Source: Bacteroidota bacterium (lineage in GTDB: Bacteria > Bacteroidota > Ignavibacteria > Kapaibacteriales > UBA2268). From it: a stretch of 38,990 bases of DNA. How positions within the stretch are numbered: position 1 is the stretch's first letter; each line of letters starts with the position of its first letter. Shown here piece after piece: positions 23,454-30,745 of this stretch. Made by a program: the position numbers and the translations under genes. The notes beneath the pieces are model-generated. The model was not told where the DNA came from, searched no databases, and saw only the letters and a list, made by a program, of their open reading frames with translations. The stretch lies in NCBI GenBank assembly GCA_021824625.1, contig JAKAKE010000068.1, positions 1 to 38,990 on the forward strand, written 5' to 3'.

Positions 23454-23704
23454 ATTATATTAGCCTTTATTTCTTTGATTTCTTTAGCGGTTTTTTCTGC
23501 AAGTGCTTTTCGTTTTTCCAGATAAGCCGGATCTTTTTCAGGATTATAATTTATAACTTTATCTTTATAAGATTTTAAATCTTTGATGATTTTTTTGAAT
23601 TGTTTAAATAACTGTTTTGAATCTGAATTATGAAATAAATCATAAACCAGACAACCGATTAAAAATCCGATAATAATAATCAAGATGTCCTTAATTATAT
23701 CCAT
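23450..23704 (-). CDS. Small single-pass membrane protein
   Basis: 84 residues. One N-terminal membrane segment (IIKDILIIIIGFLIGCLVYDLF, about 3-24) is followed by a basic coiled coil (FKQFKKIIKDLKSYKDKV). Start directly follows the stop of the 47-residue gene upstream. Function unknown; it sits between portal and protease genes, where small membrane proteins can help head assembly at the membrane. Confidence 0.65.
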   Translation of the reverse strand: MDIIKDILIIIIGFLIGCLVYDLFHNSDSKQLFKQFKKIIKDLKSYKDKVINYNPEKDPAYLEKRKALAEKTAKEIKEIKANII

Positions 23705-23705
23705 A

Positions 23706-23849
23706 TTACTTATCCTTCTTTTCTATTTTTACTTCATAGGTATTCGCGCATTTTGTTACAAGTAAAGTTGTGCAAGAGCCAATTCCTAAACACAATATGA
23801 TTATAACAATAGCCAATATACAAAGCCCTTTACCTAAACCTTCGTACAT
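23706..23849 (-). CDS. 47-residue membrane peptide
   Basis: Translates as MYEGLGKGLCILAIVIIILC... with one membrane segment (about 9-33) and a basic Lys-rich end. Strong ribosome site AAGGAGAAAAAC before the ATG. Spaced one base before the next membrane gene and 10 bases after the portal stop. A Cys follows the hydrophobic stretch (GSC), so a lipid anchor is possible. Unknown function. Confidence 0.65.
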   Translation of the reverse strand: MYEGLGKGLCILAIVIIILCLGIGSCTTLLVTKCANTYEVKIEKKDK

Positions 23850-23859
23850 GTTTTTCTCC

Positions 23860-25878
23860 TTATACCGCTATCCAGACGCATCGACAGCGATTACCGCCTT
23901 TATGTCCTTCGCATTCATCATTGATACCGTAACCGCCCTTATCAAGGCTCAGGCCTTCAACACCGTTTTTTATCTCTGTTATCGTATATTCAAGGCCGTC
24001 CTTCCCGGCGCATACATCACAAAGATTTTTATCAAGAATTGCCGAATAGACAAACGCCAGTTCAGGCATATCCTCGGCGACAAGTTCCATCTGAGTATTT
24101 CGCCCGGCATTATAGGAAGACTCGACAATTTGTTCAAGATCGGAGCGGTCCCGTTTGAAAAATGTTTCATAATGCAGTATAAACTGTAGTGATCCTCGAT
24201 CTGTGATTTTATTGCCGAGCCTGTCTATATCCTCTTCAACTTTATATTTCAGTTTTTCATAGAGGTTATCGATTTTCTTATTTATTTGTTTGTCGTATTT
24301 GACAACCGTTTTTGTCTCAAACTCATATTTTTCAAGTTTTGTTTCTTTTTTTACTTTCCCGATTTCTTTCAGCATATCCTTCTTGCCCCGGTCAAATCCT
24401 TCACCGTATAGAACTTTCAAAGCGTGTATGTATTCGGCATGATACGGGATATTTATTTCAGTCTTGCCTTCCTCGATTTGCGAATAAATCGATTCCAGAA
24501 CCTTTTTATACATGTCATTGACAAGTTTTGAGGCCTTCTCAGCCATTGTTTCATAATGTTCAACGGCGCTTGATAACTCAAAGTTTTTTGTTTTTCCAGA
24601 TTGAACTGAAAATAACTGCTTCTTTAAGTCACCTTCATCATCCGCTTTCTTTTCATCATCCTTTTTTTGTATCTCTGTAAGGTCTATTGTTGGCATTCCG
24701 AACAGAGACCTCAACCACACCTGATCTTCAGGTGTAAAGTTCAATATATTTGCCATTTTTTGCATATTTGCGGACACAGCATCAAGGTCAGCTGATGTAT
24801 AATTTATCTTAACCTGCGGATACTCATCATCCTGAAATCGTCCTGCATAAGGCGACATTTCAATAATTTCTTTGATCAGTTGATTGTCATTATCCTCGAT
24901 CTCTTTTTTAGCGGCCTGAATTGACAACTCGTAAATGGTTTTAACGGTTTTTGATGCCGCAAAAGAGCCGGAAGAATTCACGCCAATAGTCGTAAACTGT
25001 GATGATGTCAAAAAAAGCATCTGTTTATCACAATACTCAAGCATCGGAGGAATATTCCCAAGCATTGTAATCTGTTCCAGGGTTATCTCGTAAATACCTT
25101 CCTGACTTGACATATAGACATTGTCTTCAATGGTTATATTTCTTGCCATTGTTTCGATTTTCTTTTTAATAGTATCATCGATTGTTTTTTTATATTTAAC
25201 ATGTGGGATAAATCCGCCTTTGACCGCCGATTTTCCGAAACCTGTTATCAATTTATCTTTGAGAAGATAAAATTTTCTTGCCGGCCGTAAGATCGGAGAT
25301 CCGTTCGGGTTTTCGAATTCCGAATTGTATGAATATAACCATAAATTATCTATTTCAATATCCACGTAAGACGATGATTTGTTCGGAATATTTTTAATGT
25401 GTTGAACTCCGGACAATTCAATTCCCTTATAGTTCCACATATTCACTGTATCCGGTTGGATCGGTGAAAGTTTACCGTATATCGTTGTCGGTTTTCCGTT
25501 ATAATCTGTTGATTCCTTAACTTTTTCAAAGAGCGCAAAACCATAGTCAAGCGCAAGTAGTTTGTGCCGCTTATAGTTTTGATAGTTGACTTTTTCCAGC
25601 CACCATGACAGGTAATCGATTACTTCCTGGTCTTTTTCTTTCATGTCAATGCGATAATCCGCTAAAACAAGCGGCATTTTCATAATACGGAGGCTGGATG
25701 CTGCAATACAATCACCGTTTCTCATCCGGGTAATATCCTGAATAAGCGTCTCGGTAGAAAGATCATCATAACTGCTTTGACGGATTTTACCGCCTGATAC
25801 CATTATTCCGGGCGCGCTTTTTTGAGAATCTGTTTGAGTATTTGTGTTTTTAGCATACAGTCTTTGTTTTCTTGACAA
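23860..25878 (-). CDS. Portal protein fused to a MuF-like domain
   Basis: 672 residues. Residues 1-450 match the Mu gp29-like portal (DUF935): QSSYDDLSTETLIQDITRMR, LDYGFALFEKV, SPILRPARKFYLLKDKLITGFGKSAVKGG and TIGVNSSGSFAASKTV. A charged linker is followed by a C-terminal region (about 540-672) with the MuF head-morphogenesis signature: AYSAILDKNLCDVCAGKDGLEY-type Cys pair and closing GGNRCRCVW. In Mu these are two genes (29 and 30); here one chain. The fusion gives the portal its own interior MuF domain. Confidence 0.85.
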   Translation of the reverse strand: MSRKQRLYAKNTNTQTDSQKSAPGIMVSGGKIRQSSYDDLSTETLIQDITRMRNGDCIAASSLRIMKMPLVLADYRIDMKEKDQEVIDYLSWWLEKVNYQNYKRHKLLALDYGFALFEKVKESTDYNGKPTTIYGKLSPIQPDTVNMWNYKGIELSGVQHIKNIPNKSSSYVDIEIDNLWLYSYNSEFENPNGSPILRPARKFYLLKDKLITGFGKSAVKGGFIPHVKYKKTIDDTIKKKIETMARNITIEDNVYMSSQEGIYEITLEQITMLGNIPPMLEYCDKQMLFLTSSQFTTIGVNSSGSFAASKTVKTIYELSIQAAKKEIEDNDNQLIKEIIEMSPYAGRFQDDEYPQVKINYTSADLDAVSANMQKMANILNFTPEDQVWLRSLFGMPTIDLTEIQKKDDEKKADDEGDLKKQLFSVQSGKTKNFELSSAVEHYETMAEKASKLVNDMYKKVLESIYSQIEEGKTEINIPYHAEYIHALKVLYGEGFDRGKKDMLKEIGKVKKETKLEKYEFETKTVVKYDKQINKKIDNLYEKLKYKVEEDIDRLGNKITDRGSLQFILHYETFFKRDRSDLEQIVESSYNAGRNTQMELVAEDMPELAFVYSAILDKNLCDVCAGKDGLEYTITEIKNGVEGLSLDKGGYGINDECEGHKGGNRCRCVWIAV

Positions 25879-26010
25879 TTACTTTCCCTTATCAAAAAGT
25901 TTCTTGAATCCGTTTAAAATATTTTCTTTTGTCGTTTCAATTTCGGATTCAGTAAGTTTTCTTAGTTTAAGAATTAAACCGATAATAAAACCTTTAATTT
26001 TTCTGAACAT
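25879..26010 (-). CDS. 43-residue basic membrane-associated peptide
   Basis: MFRKIKGFIIGLILKLRKLT... : a short hydrophobic/basic helix followed by charged helix ending LFDKGK. AAGGAATTTTAT upstream. Its TAA overlaps or abuts the portal start (25878). Unknown function; too short to assign. Confidence 0.55.
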   Translation of the reverse strand: MFRKIKGFIIGLILKLRKLTESEIETTKENILNGFKKLFDKGK

Positions 26011-26025
26011 ATAAAATTCCTTACT

Positions 26026-26331
26026 TCAATTTAAGATTAATTTTCTAGAAGTATTTTCCAGAAATTTTTCTCGAACTTGCCAATAACTCTTAAAACACGG
26101 ACTTAATTCAGAGATGTTCATTGCGTTTAGTGTTTTTTTACTGATATCTTTTATTGATATCAAAGCCGGCTCCATGTCATCGCCGAGAAAAAAACTGAAT
26201 TGATATAATGGTCCGCTTTGTTTTTGCGGTATCAATTGCAGATGCATAGAATTATGAAGCGTATCACTTGTTTCATCGTATTCACCGATGTAAAATGCCG
26301 AAGCATTCTGATTTGTAAAAGTTTTTATCAT
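26026..26331 (-). CDS. Hypothetical protein between terminase and portal genes
   Basis: 101 residues, alpha/beta, with YIGEYDETSDTLHNSMHLQLIPQ and a C-terminal helix. Start overlaps the zinc-ribbon gene by four bases (ATGA). No family recognised. Position suggests a head-assembly accessory. Confidence 0.6.
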   Translation of the reverse strand: MIKTFTNQNASAFYIGEYDETSDTLHNSMHLQLIPQKQSGPLYQFSFFLGDDMEPALISIKDISKKTLNAMNISELSPCFKSYWQVREKFLENTSRKLILN

Positions 26332-26531
26332 CCCTTTACTTCCTGTAATTTCCTTCGTTCTTTCTTACTCATTCTAATTTTTCGCTCTTTGCGGATCATC
26401 TGCCCGTTTTTAAGAATAAGCATATCAGCCGTTTTGCCGATATATTTATACTTAATTCCGCAATGAGGACATTTAAGAAGGCGGGTTCCTTCCGGTACCG
26501 CGATCTCATGTTTGCATTTTTCGCATTTCAT
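26328..26531 (-). CDS. Zinc-ribbon protein (Com-like)
   Basis: 67 residues. CEKC (3-6) and CPHCG (21-25) form a zinc ribbon; a basic tail follows (RKERKIRMSKKERRKLQ). Size and layout resemble the Mu Com family of RNA-binding zinc fingers, also seen near terminase genes in Mu-like phages. There is no mom-like modification gene in the window, so the target would differ. Overlaps the large terminase stop by four bases. Confidence 0.6.
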   Translation of the reverse strand: MKCEKCKHEIAVPEGTRLLKCPHCGIKYKYIGKTADMLILKNGQMIRKERKIRMSKKERRKLQEVKG

Positions 26532-27826
26532 ACAATAAACCCCTTATATTCAAACTCATCTTCATAATCATCTTCAATAACCTTGCCGGATGGAATAGAA
26601 GACATTGCCGTGTTCATATCGGTGAGTTCTTCAATTGCATACCTGCAAGCGGCAATTCCGTCATCTTTAAATGATACAGGCTCATCCAAAGGATTCCCTT
26701 CTTTATCTTCCTTCCACTTAAAAGAACCTACTTCATTTGCAAGTCCTGGGCATTTACTTGGATCTATTATCCAGGTACCGCGGTTTAAAAACCCTATCTG
26801 TGTTTTAACACTGTCTTTCCCTTTAACCGCGCCTGTTACATCATACCCGGCATTTGACCACTCTTTGATTGACTTCGGTTCTGCCGAATCTGCCGTACAA
26901 GGTTGTTGTTTTAATAAAACCTGCTTTTCTTCATTTGCTGCAATGATTTCATTATTTGTCATATACCTGACATACAATTCAGCAAATGAATACTTTACTC
27001 CGTCCTTTATGCCTATCAGTTCGATCGCATGATAATGATTGTATCCAAAATCCATACCAGCATAAACATGATCAAAATCCCAATATCCGTACGGGCAAGT
27101 ATCGAACTTAACATTTCGAAAAACAAGATTTCCAATAGATCCCCAATTCCCCAAAGCGTATATTTCGTAATATACTTTATCCTGAAATTCGAGTTGTTCA
27201 AGTTCCTGTCTATATTCTTTATCAATGAACCTGTTATCAAGATAAGTCGATTCGTGGATTATTGCCCGGTCACGCTTTCCGCCGACATTATCAAAAAAAA
27301 CTTTCTTCAACCAATGAGTATCCGATACGGGATTAAACATCATTGTCATCTGAAAAGGCTGTTTTGCCTGCCCTCTCAAGCGCAAATTAAGACCCATGAA
27401 ATCTTTTTCAGTGGCCTCTGTTGCTTCCTCGATTATTATATCTGTCAAAGGTCCGTTATCAAATGTTATGGACTTAACTTTTTCTATGTCGTCAAGCCCT
27501 ATAAACTTCATCTGATTACCAGTTGCCAGGCTGGTAATTGTCTGGTTAGATTTGTTTTCTTTAAAAACAGGCCATAAGTTCCAATCCGATATACAGGCAC
27601 GCATGAGCGGTATAGTAGAAATTGAGTTTGTCACTCCATATTTTCTACATACCAAATAATTATGGCCTTTTTCTGCGGTCATCCTGTATGTTGCACATCG
27701 AAATGTATCAACGGATTTCCCGGATCCTGCTCCGCCTTTTTTTATTACAAATCTATGTCTATCAAACCAAAGCGGATAAAACTTTTTATTTACCCATTCC
27801 GGCAATGTTGAAAAATCAATATTCAT
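26528..27826 (-). CDS. Terminase large subunit (PBSX/Terminase_3 type)
   Basis: 432 residues. N-terminal packaging ATPase: Walker A GGAGSGKS (31-38), Walker B DIIIEEATE, coupling motif near MMFNPVS. C-terminal RNase H-like nuclease: AGMDFGYNHYHA (first catalytic Asp), CTADSAEPKSI (second), and DDGIAACRYAI (third). It powers DNA packaging and cuts concatemers. The ATG overlaps the small subunit's TGA. Confidence 0.92.
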   Translation of the reverse strand: MNIDFSTLPEWVNKKFYPLWFDRHRFVIKKGGAGSGKSVDTFRCATYRMTAEKGHNYLVCRKYGVTNSISTIPLMRACISDWNLWPVFKENKSNQTITSLATGNQMKFIGLDDIEKVKSITFDNGPLTDIIIEEATEATEKDFMGLNLRLRGQAKQPFQMTMMFNPVSDTHWLKKVFFDNVGGKRDRAIIHESTYLDNRFIDKEYRQELEQLEFQDKVYYEIYALGNWGSIGNLVFRNVKFDTCPYGYWDFDHVYAGMDFGYNHYHAIELIGIKDGVKYSFAELYVRYMTNNEIIAANEEKQVLLKQQPCTADSAEPKSIKEWSNAGYDVTGAVKGKDSVKTQIGFLNRGTWIIDPSKCPGLANEVGSFKWKEDKEGNPLDEPVSFKDDGIAACRYAIEELTDMNTAMSSIPSGKVIEDDYEDEFEYKGFIV

Positions 27827-28362
27827 TCAAACTTGGCATCCTCCGGTTTTGGCGGAGTGCCGATAGTTATGTTATTGATAAAATTCACATCTGCCTGTTT
27901 GATAAGTCCCATGTATAAAGTCAGTTGTTCAAGAGCCTTTTCCCTGTTTGCAAGTTTAATAACTGTATATGTATCACCTGATTTTGTAGGTCTGGTTTCA
28001 ATACCATCAATTACCCTTACATTGTCACCCAGGTCTTCGAGCCGCTCAACTTTTAAGGCTCCGTCTTCTGTTAAAATATCTGAAGTGTTATAGAAAGCCC
28101 TGATCTTATATGTTTTGATAATTTCAAACTCCAGGGTATCTTTATACTGTCCTAGGATTTCATCAAGATACGCTTTTATGCCGTTTCTTATTTCAGCATT
28201 CTTCAACATTCTTCCGGCCTGTGTCCCCGCTCCTTTTTTTGAATAACCGGCGATTATTGCTGCCTGAGAACCGTTAAAACCATTATTGCAATATTCTGCA
28301 ATAAAAAGGATTTCGCGTTCATTTAATTGTCTTATTCCTTTATTTTTAGGCTTTCCTTTCAT
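27823..28362 (-). CDS. Terminase small subunit
   Basis: 179 residues from the ATG at 28362 (ATGA with the endolysin stop; a GTG 18 bases earlier is possible). Terminase_2-like: N-terminal LNEREILFIAEYCNNGFNGSQAAIIAGYSKKGA is the DNA-binding helix-turn-helix, followed by AGRMLKNAEIRNGIKAYLDE and a C-terminal oligomerisation segment. It recognises the packaging start; no cos or pac site can be located by eye. Confidence 0.88.
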   Translation of the reverse strand: MKGKPKNKGIRQLNEREILFIAEYCNNGFNGSQAAIIAGYSKKGAGTQAGRMLKNAEIRNGIKAYLDEILGQYKDTLEFEIIKTYKIRAFYNTSDILTEDGALKVERLEDLGDNVRVIDGIETRPTKSGDTYTVIKLANREKALEQLTLYMGLIKQADVNFINNITIGTPPKPEDAKFE

Positions 28363-28886
28363 TTCCGCTTTCCTAACCACTTTATGGCGTGATCAAACGG
28401 ATCAACAGCGAATTGCTGGTTAAGAAATCCGTTCGAATTATAAAGCCCTTTCAGGCCGCCTTTATCATAAATAAGTGTACTTTCAACAAAATAAACACCG
28501 AGATGAAAATGAATCGGTGCTATGCCTCTAAACCCTCCGGAATTTCCGGAAAAGGCTACAATGTCACCGGGTTTTAATGGTTGTCCGAGTTTTACTAATA
28601 TCTGAGAAAGATGACCTCCGAGATAAAAAAGCCTCCGATCTGTTATATCTTGAATAACCAGGCATTTTCCGTATCCATCCGGACGTTCAACGGCTGTTAT
28701 GACATTTCCGTTTATATTGCATTTTACTTTTGACCCGTAAGGAGATGCTTCATCATATCCTTCATGTTTTGTATATATGGCATTTGGAACAGTCGAATAA
28801 TCTTCATTGAATTTTCCTTCGCCGATGATATTATGTTTTTTGTCATATACCCGAACCATTTCAAATCCAGTTGTCAGTGGTAACAT
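28359..28886 (-). CDS. M23-family endolysin (zinc metallopeptidase)
   Basis: 175 residues. Zinc ligands of the LytM/M23 fold: H41 and D45 (HEGYD), HxH at 126-128 (PIHFHLGVYF); a further His at 92 (GGHLSQI) is the usual catalytic helper. The GDIVAFSGNSGG loop is typical. No signal peptide, so it needs the holin for export. It would cut peptide crosslinks in the cell wall. Its ATG overlaps the TAA of the upstream membrane protein (TAATG). Confidence 0.85.
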   Translation of the reverse strand: MLPLTTGFEMVRVYDKKHNIIGEGKFNEDYSTVPNAIYTKHEGYDEASPYGSKVKCNINGNVITAVERPDGYGKCLVIQDITDRRLFYLGGHLSQILVKLGQPLKPGDIVAFSGNSGGFRGIAPIHFHLGVYFVESTLIYDKGGLKGLYNSNGFLNQQFAVDPFDHAIKWLGKRK

Positions 28887-29374
28887 TAAGGGTGTCCTTT
28901 AAATAAAGTGCGAAAAAAAGTAAAAATCATTTTTCCAAATTCTCCAAAAATAGCCGTAAAGATTACTGTTGTTCCGAGTGCAATAGCTCAGATCCATTTC
29001 TTAAAATTTTCTTTGAATTCTTTTTTTCTGTTGAATTCATCTTCACATTTTTTGCGTCTTTCTGATGAACATTGATTTTTTTCAATTGCCGTAAGTCTTG
29101 ATTTCATGTCTTTTGCAAATTCCCGCCATTCGTTATCACGTGTCATCATGAGTTCAAAAGGCTTGTTGACCTTGTCAATTAACTCTTTGACGCTTCCATT
29201 CAATTCCCGGTAGTTTTCTGCAATATCATCAATACGCCGGCTTATTACTTCCATTGATAAACGGTCAAAGGGTTTCTCTTCTTGTTTTTCTATTTTTTCA
29301 ATTTCGATTTGAGAAATCCTTTCCATTTCGGCTTCCTCGATCTCTTCAATTGTCCGTTCAAAATCATTCATCAC
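28886..29374 (-). CDS. Coiled-coil membrane protein of the lysis cassette, interrupted by in-frame TGA
   Basis: Frame from 29374 gives 128 residues (acidic coiled coil ending KENFKKWI) to a TGA at 28990-28988. In the same frame a membrane helix follows (AIALGTTVIFTAIFGEFGKM, then IFTFFRTLFKGHP) to a TAA whose last base is the first of the endolysin ATG. The reading frame thus continues as a coherent C-terminal anchor of an XhlA-like layout (coiled coil then membrane segment). TGG to TGA (Trp) would explain it, as would readthrough. The full frame is 163 codons including both stops. Confidence 0.65.
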
Positions 29375-29621
29375 TTTTTTTCCTCAGGTCAATTACATTT
29401 TTTAATTTATATTTGATCTGATTTATAAGTTCATCAATGTATGTTTTAAGATCAATATTAAGTTTTGTTGATGTTTTCATGTATTCTTGAATTGTCATAT
29501 CATCACTTAGATCTGCAGTAGGGATATCATTGATAATGATAGGTTCTTCATATGATACACAGGAGAAAAACAAGATTATAAACAATGTAATAATTCCAAA
29601 TATAATTATAAGTGTTTTCAT
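29364..29621 (-). CDS. Outer-membrane spanin lipoprotein (o-spanin)
   Basis: 85 residues. Signal peptide MKTLIIIFGIITLFIILFFSC with lipobox FFSC (Cys21) gives a lipid-anchored protein; the rest is helical (DLKTYIDELINQIKYKLKNVIDL). Just after the i-spanin gene and overlapping it by four bases. In two-component spanins the lipoprotein binds the periplasmic part of the i-spanin and fuses the two membranes at lysis. Implies a diderm host. Confidence 0.65.
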   Translation of the reverse strand: MKTLIIIFGIITLFIILFFSCVSYEEPIIINDIPTADLSDDMTIQEYMKTSTKLNIDLKTYIDELINQIKYKLKNVIDLRKKSDE

Positions 29622-29878
29622 TTTTTTATCCCGAGATCATATTTTTTTAATATTGCAATAAAATCCTTGACTGTTTTTGCCTGATTAAGTTCATCATATG
29701 CCTTTTGTTGACGATCATACATTTCCTGTCGTTCAATATATTGTTCTTTAATTTTTACCAAGTCCGGTATTTGAGCGGCTTCTTTATTCAGATTTGATAT
29801 AATAAATGACAATATGATCACAGTAATAATAAGGCATGCATTTAATACTGCAGATGCAATCAAAATATATTTCATCAT
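29618..29878 (-). CDS. Inner-membrane spanin (Rz-like)
   Basis: 86 residues. One N-terminal membrane helix (about 5-29) and a periplasmic coiled coil (KEQYIERQEMYDRQQKAYDELNQ), the Rz-like layout. Overlaps the holin gene and the o-spanin gene by four bases each. Rz identity is inferred from topology and neighbours. Confidence 0.65.
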   Translation of the reverse strand: MMKYILIASAVLNACLIITVIILSFIISNLNKEAAQIPDLVKIKEQYIERQEMYDRQQKAYDELNQAKTVKDFIAILKKYDLGIKK

Positions 29879-30210
29879 TGCTTTGCCTCCGGGAAAAAAT
29901 GATCTTTAACATCTTTTGCAAGGTTCATTATATCTGTTGAATATCCCGAAAGAATTGTATTTATAATTGCATTGGTAATAACTATCTGAATGGTTAAACC
30001 CATAAATAAAGCAAAAACAACGGCAAAACTAATGCCGAGAATAAACGCCGTCAAGATAGTCCACATTTTTTTTAATTTTCCGTTATAGATAAGCAGGTTT
30101 TCTTTTAAAAGATGAGTAATTCCTATAACACCGATAATGGCGAAAGGATTGATTCCGTTTTCATATAATTTATCGAATATAGCAAAACAACCATTTATAA
30201 TATCCATCAT
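29875..30210 (-). CDS. Holin
   Basis: 111 residues with probably three membrane segments (about 18-36, 49-72, 74-95). Basic linker YNGKLKKM between the first two; the C-terminus is soluble and charged (LAKDVKDHFFPEAKQ). First gene of the lysis cassette, directly behind a late promoter. Ribosome site AAAGGAATTATTTT. Controls lysis timing by making holes that release the endolysin. Confidence 0.7.
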   Translation of the reverse strand: MMDIINGCFAIFDKLYENGINPFAIIGVIGITHLLKENLLIYNGKLKKMWTILTAFILGISFAVVFALFMGLTIQIVITNAIINTILSGYSTDIMNLAKDVKDHFFPEAKQ

Positions 30211-30231
30211 AAAATAATTCCTTTAAATGAT

Positions 30232-30259
30232 GGACCTTGAAATAAACAAATCAAGGTCC
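30232..30259 (-). other. 5' stem-loop of the late transcript
   Basis: GGACCTTGA and TCAAGGTCC form a perfect 9-bp stem with a 10-base loop. On the minus strand the stem begins at the predicted transcription start (about 30259) of the promoter at 30266-30293. A hairpin at the very 5' end typically protects mRNA from decay. Confidence 0.55.
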
Positions 30260-30265
30260 GGAGGA

Positions 30266-30293
30266 ATAATAAAGCCACAAAAAAACAAGTCAA
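30266..30293 (-). promoter_or_regulatory. Late promoter for lysis and structural genes
   Basis: On the minus strand TTGACT (30293-30288), 16-base spacer, TATTAT (30271-30266). It lies between the iteron region and the holin gene; all genes from holin to tail fibre follow in one direction with many overlaps and few gaps. Confidence 0.6.
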
Positions 30294-30320
30294 TTTTGAT
30301 TTTATCATTTGATGAAGTGT

Positions 30321-30360
30321 AAATCTAATACGGATGAATTAGATTTTAAAATTTTATTTT
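30321..30360 (+). repeat. Dispersed hairpin repeat, copy 2
   Basis: AAATCTAAT (30321-30329), loop ACGGATGA, ATTAGATTT (30338-30346), then TTTTAAAATTTTATTTTT-like tail shared with the copy at 10439. The stem differs from copy 1 by a compensatory pair (T-A to C-G). No plus-strand gene lies upstream here. Confidence 0.7.
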
Positions 30361-30432
30361 TCTTTGAAATTATTTTTTATTAAAAATAAATATGTAGAGA
30401 TCGATATGAAATAACATTAAAAAATAACAAAA

Positions 30433-30707
30433 GTACAGAAAGTACAGAAAAATAATAAAAGGTACAGAATGTAACTATAGGTATATAATATATTTAAATA
30501 TGTTTTCTGTACTTCTGTACTTTCTGTACCTTTTTTTAATAGCTAATATAACTTATTGTTTTTGTTATTTTATAATAAATTAATATTGTATATTACCTCT
30601 TATTTTAAAGTACAGAAGTACAGAAAGTACAGAAAGTTAGGCTAAGTTATTTTGTGATAATAATTTACAAGTCTGTACTTTTTTATGAATTTCTGTACTT
30701 TCTGTAC
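30433..30707. repeat. Iteron arrays of GTACAGAAA in alternating orientation
   Basis: About a dozen copies of a 9-base unit in four blocks. Forward: 30433, 30442, 30462. Reverse (TTTCTGTAC): 30504, 30512, 30521. Forward: 30610, 30618, 30627. Reverse: 30671 (partial), 30690, 30699. Within blocks the units abut at 9-base spacing or nearly so. They lie in a gene-free, AT-rich 535-base stretch between the primase-helicase 3' end and the holin start. This is the look of a replication origin or of a cluster of protein-binding sites. Forward and reverse blocks can also fold into two large hairpins. Confidence 0.85.
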
Positions 30708-30745
30708 CATTTTTATTGAATTGATAAATATGAAAAAATGATTAT

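Noticed and set aside
20578-26000. Mu-type transposable phage
   Set aside because: Head genes are Mu-like, but there is no transposase A/B pair and a tyrosine integrase with attP is present.
28886-29374. Whole-phage TGA recoding (genetic code 4 or 25)
   Set aside because: Many genes end in TGA within ATGA overlaps (for example at 19605, 28359, 36831), and Trp is normally TGG; only this gene shows an internal TGA.
30433-30707. CRISPR reading of the GTACAGAAA arrays
   Set aside because: Nine-base units, mixed orientation and no regular unique spacers; no cas genes.
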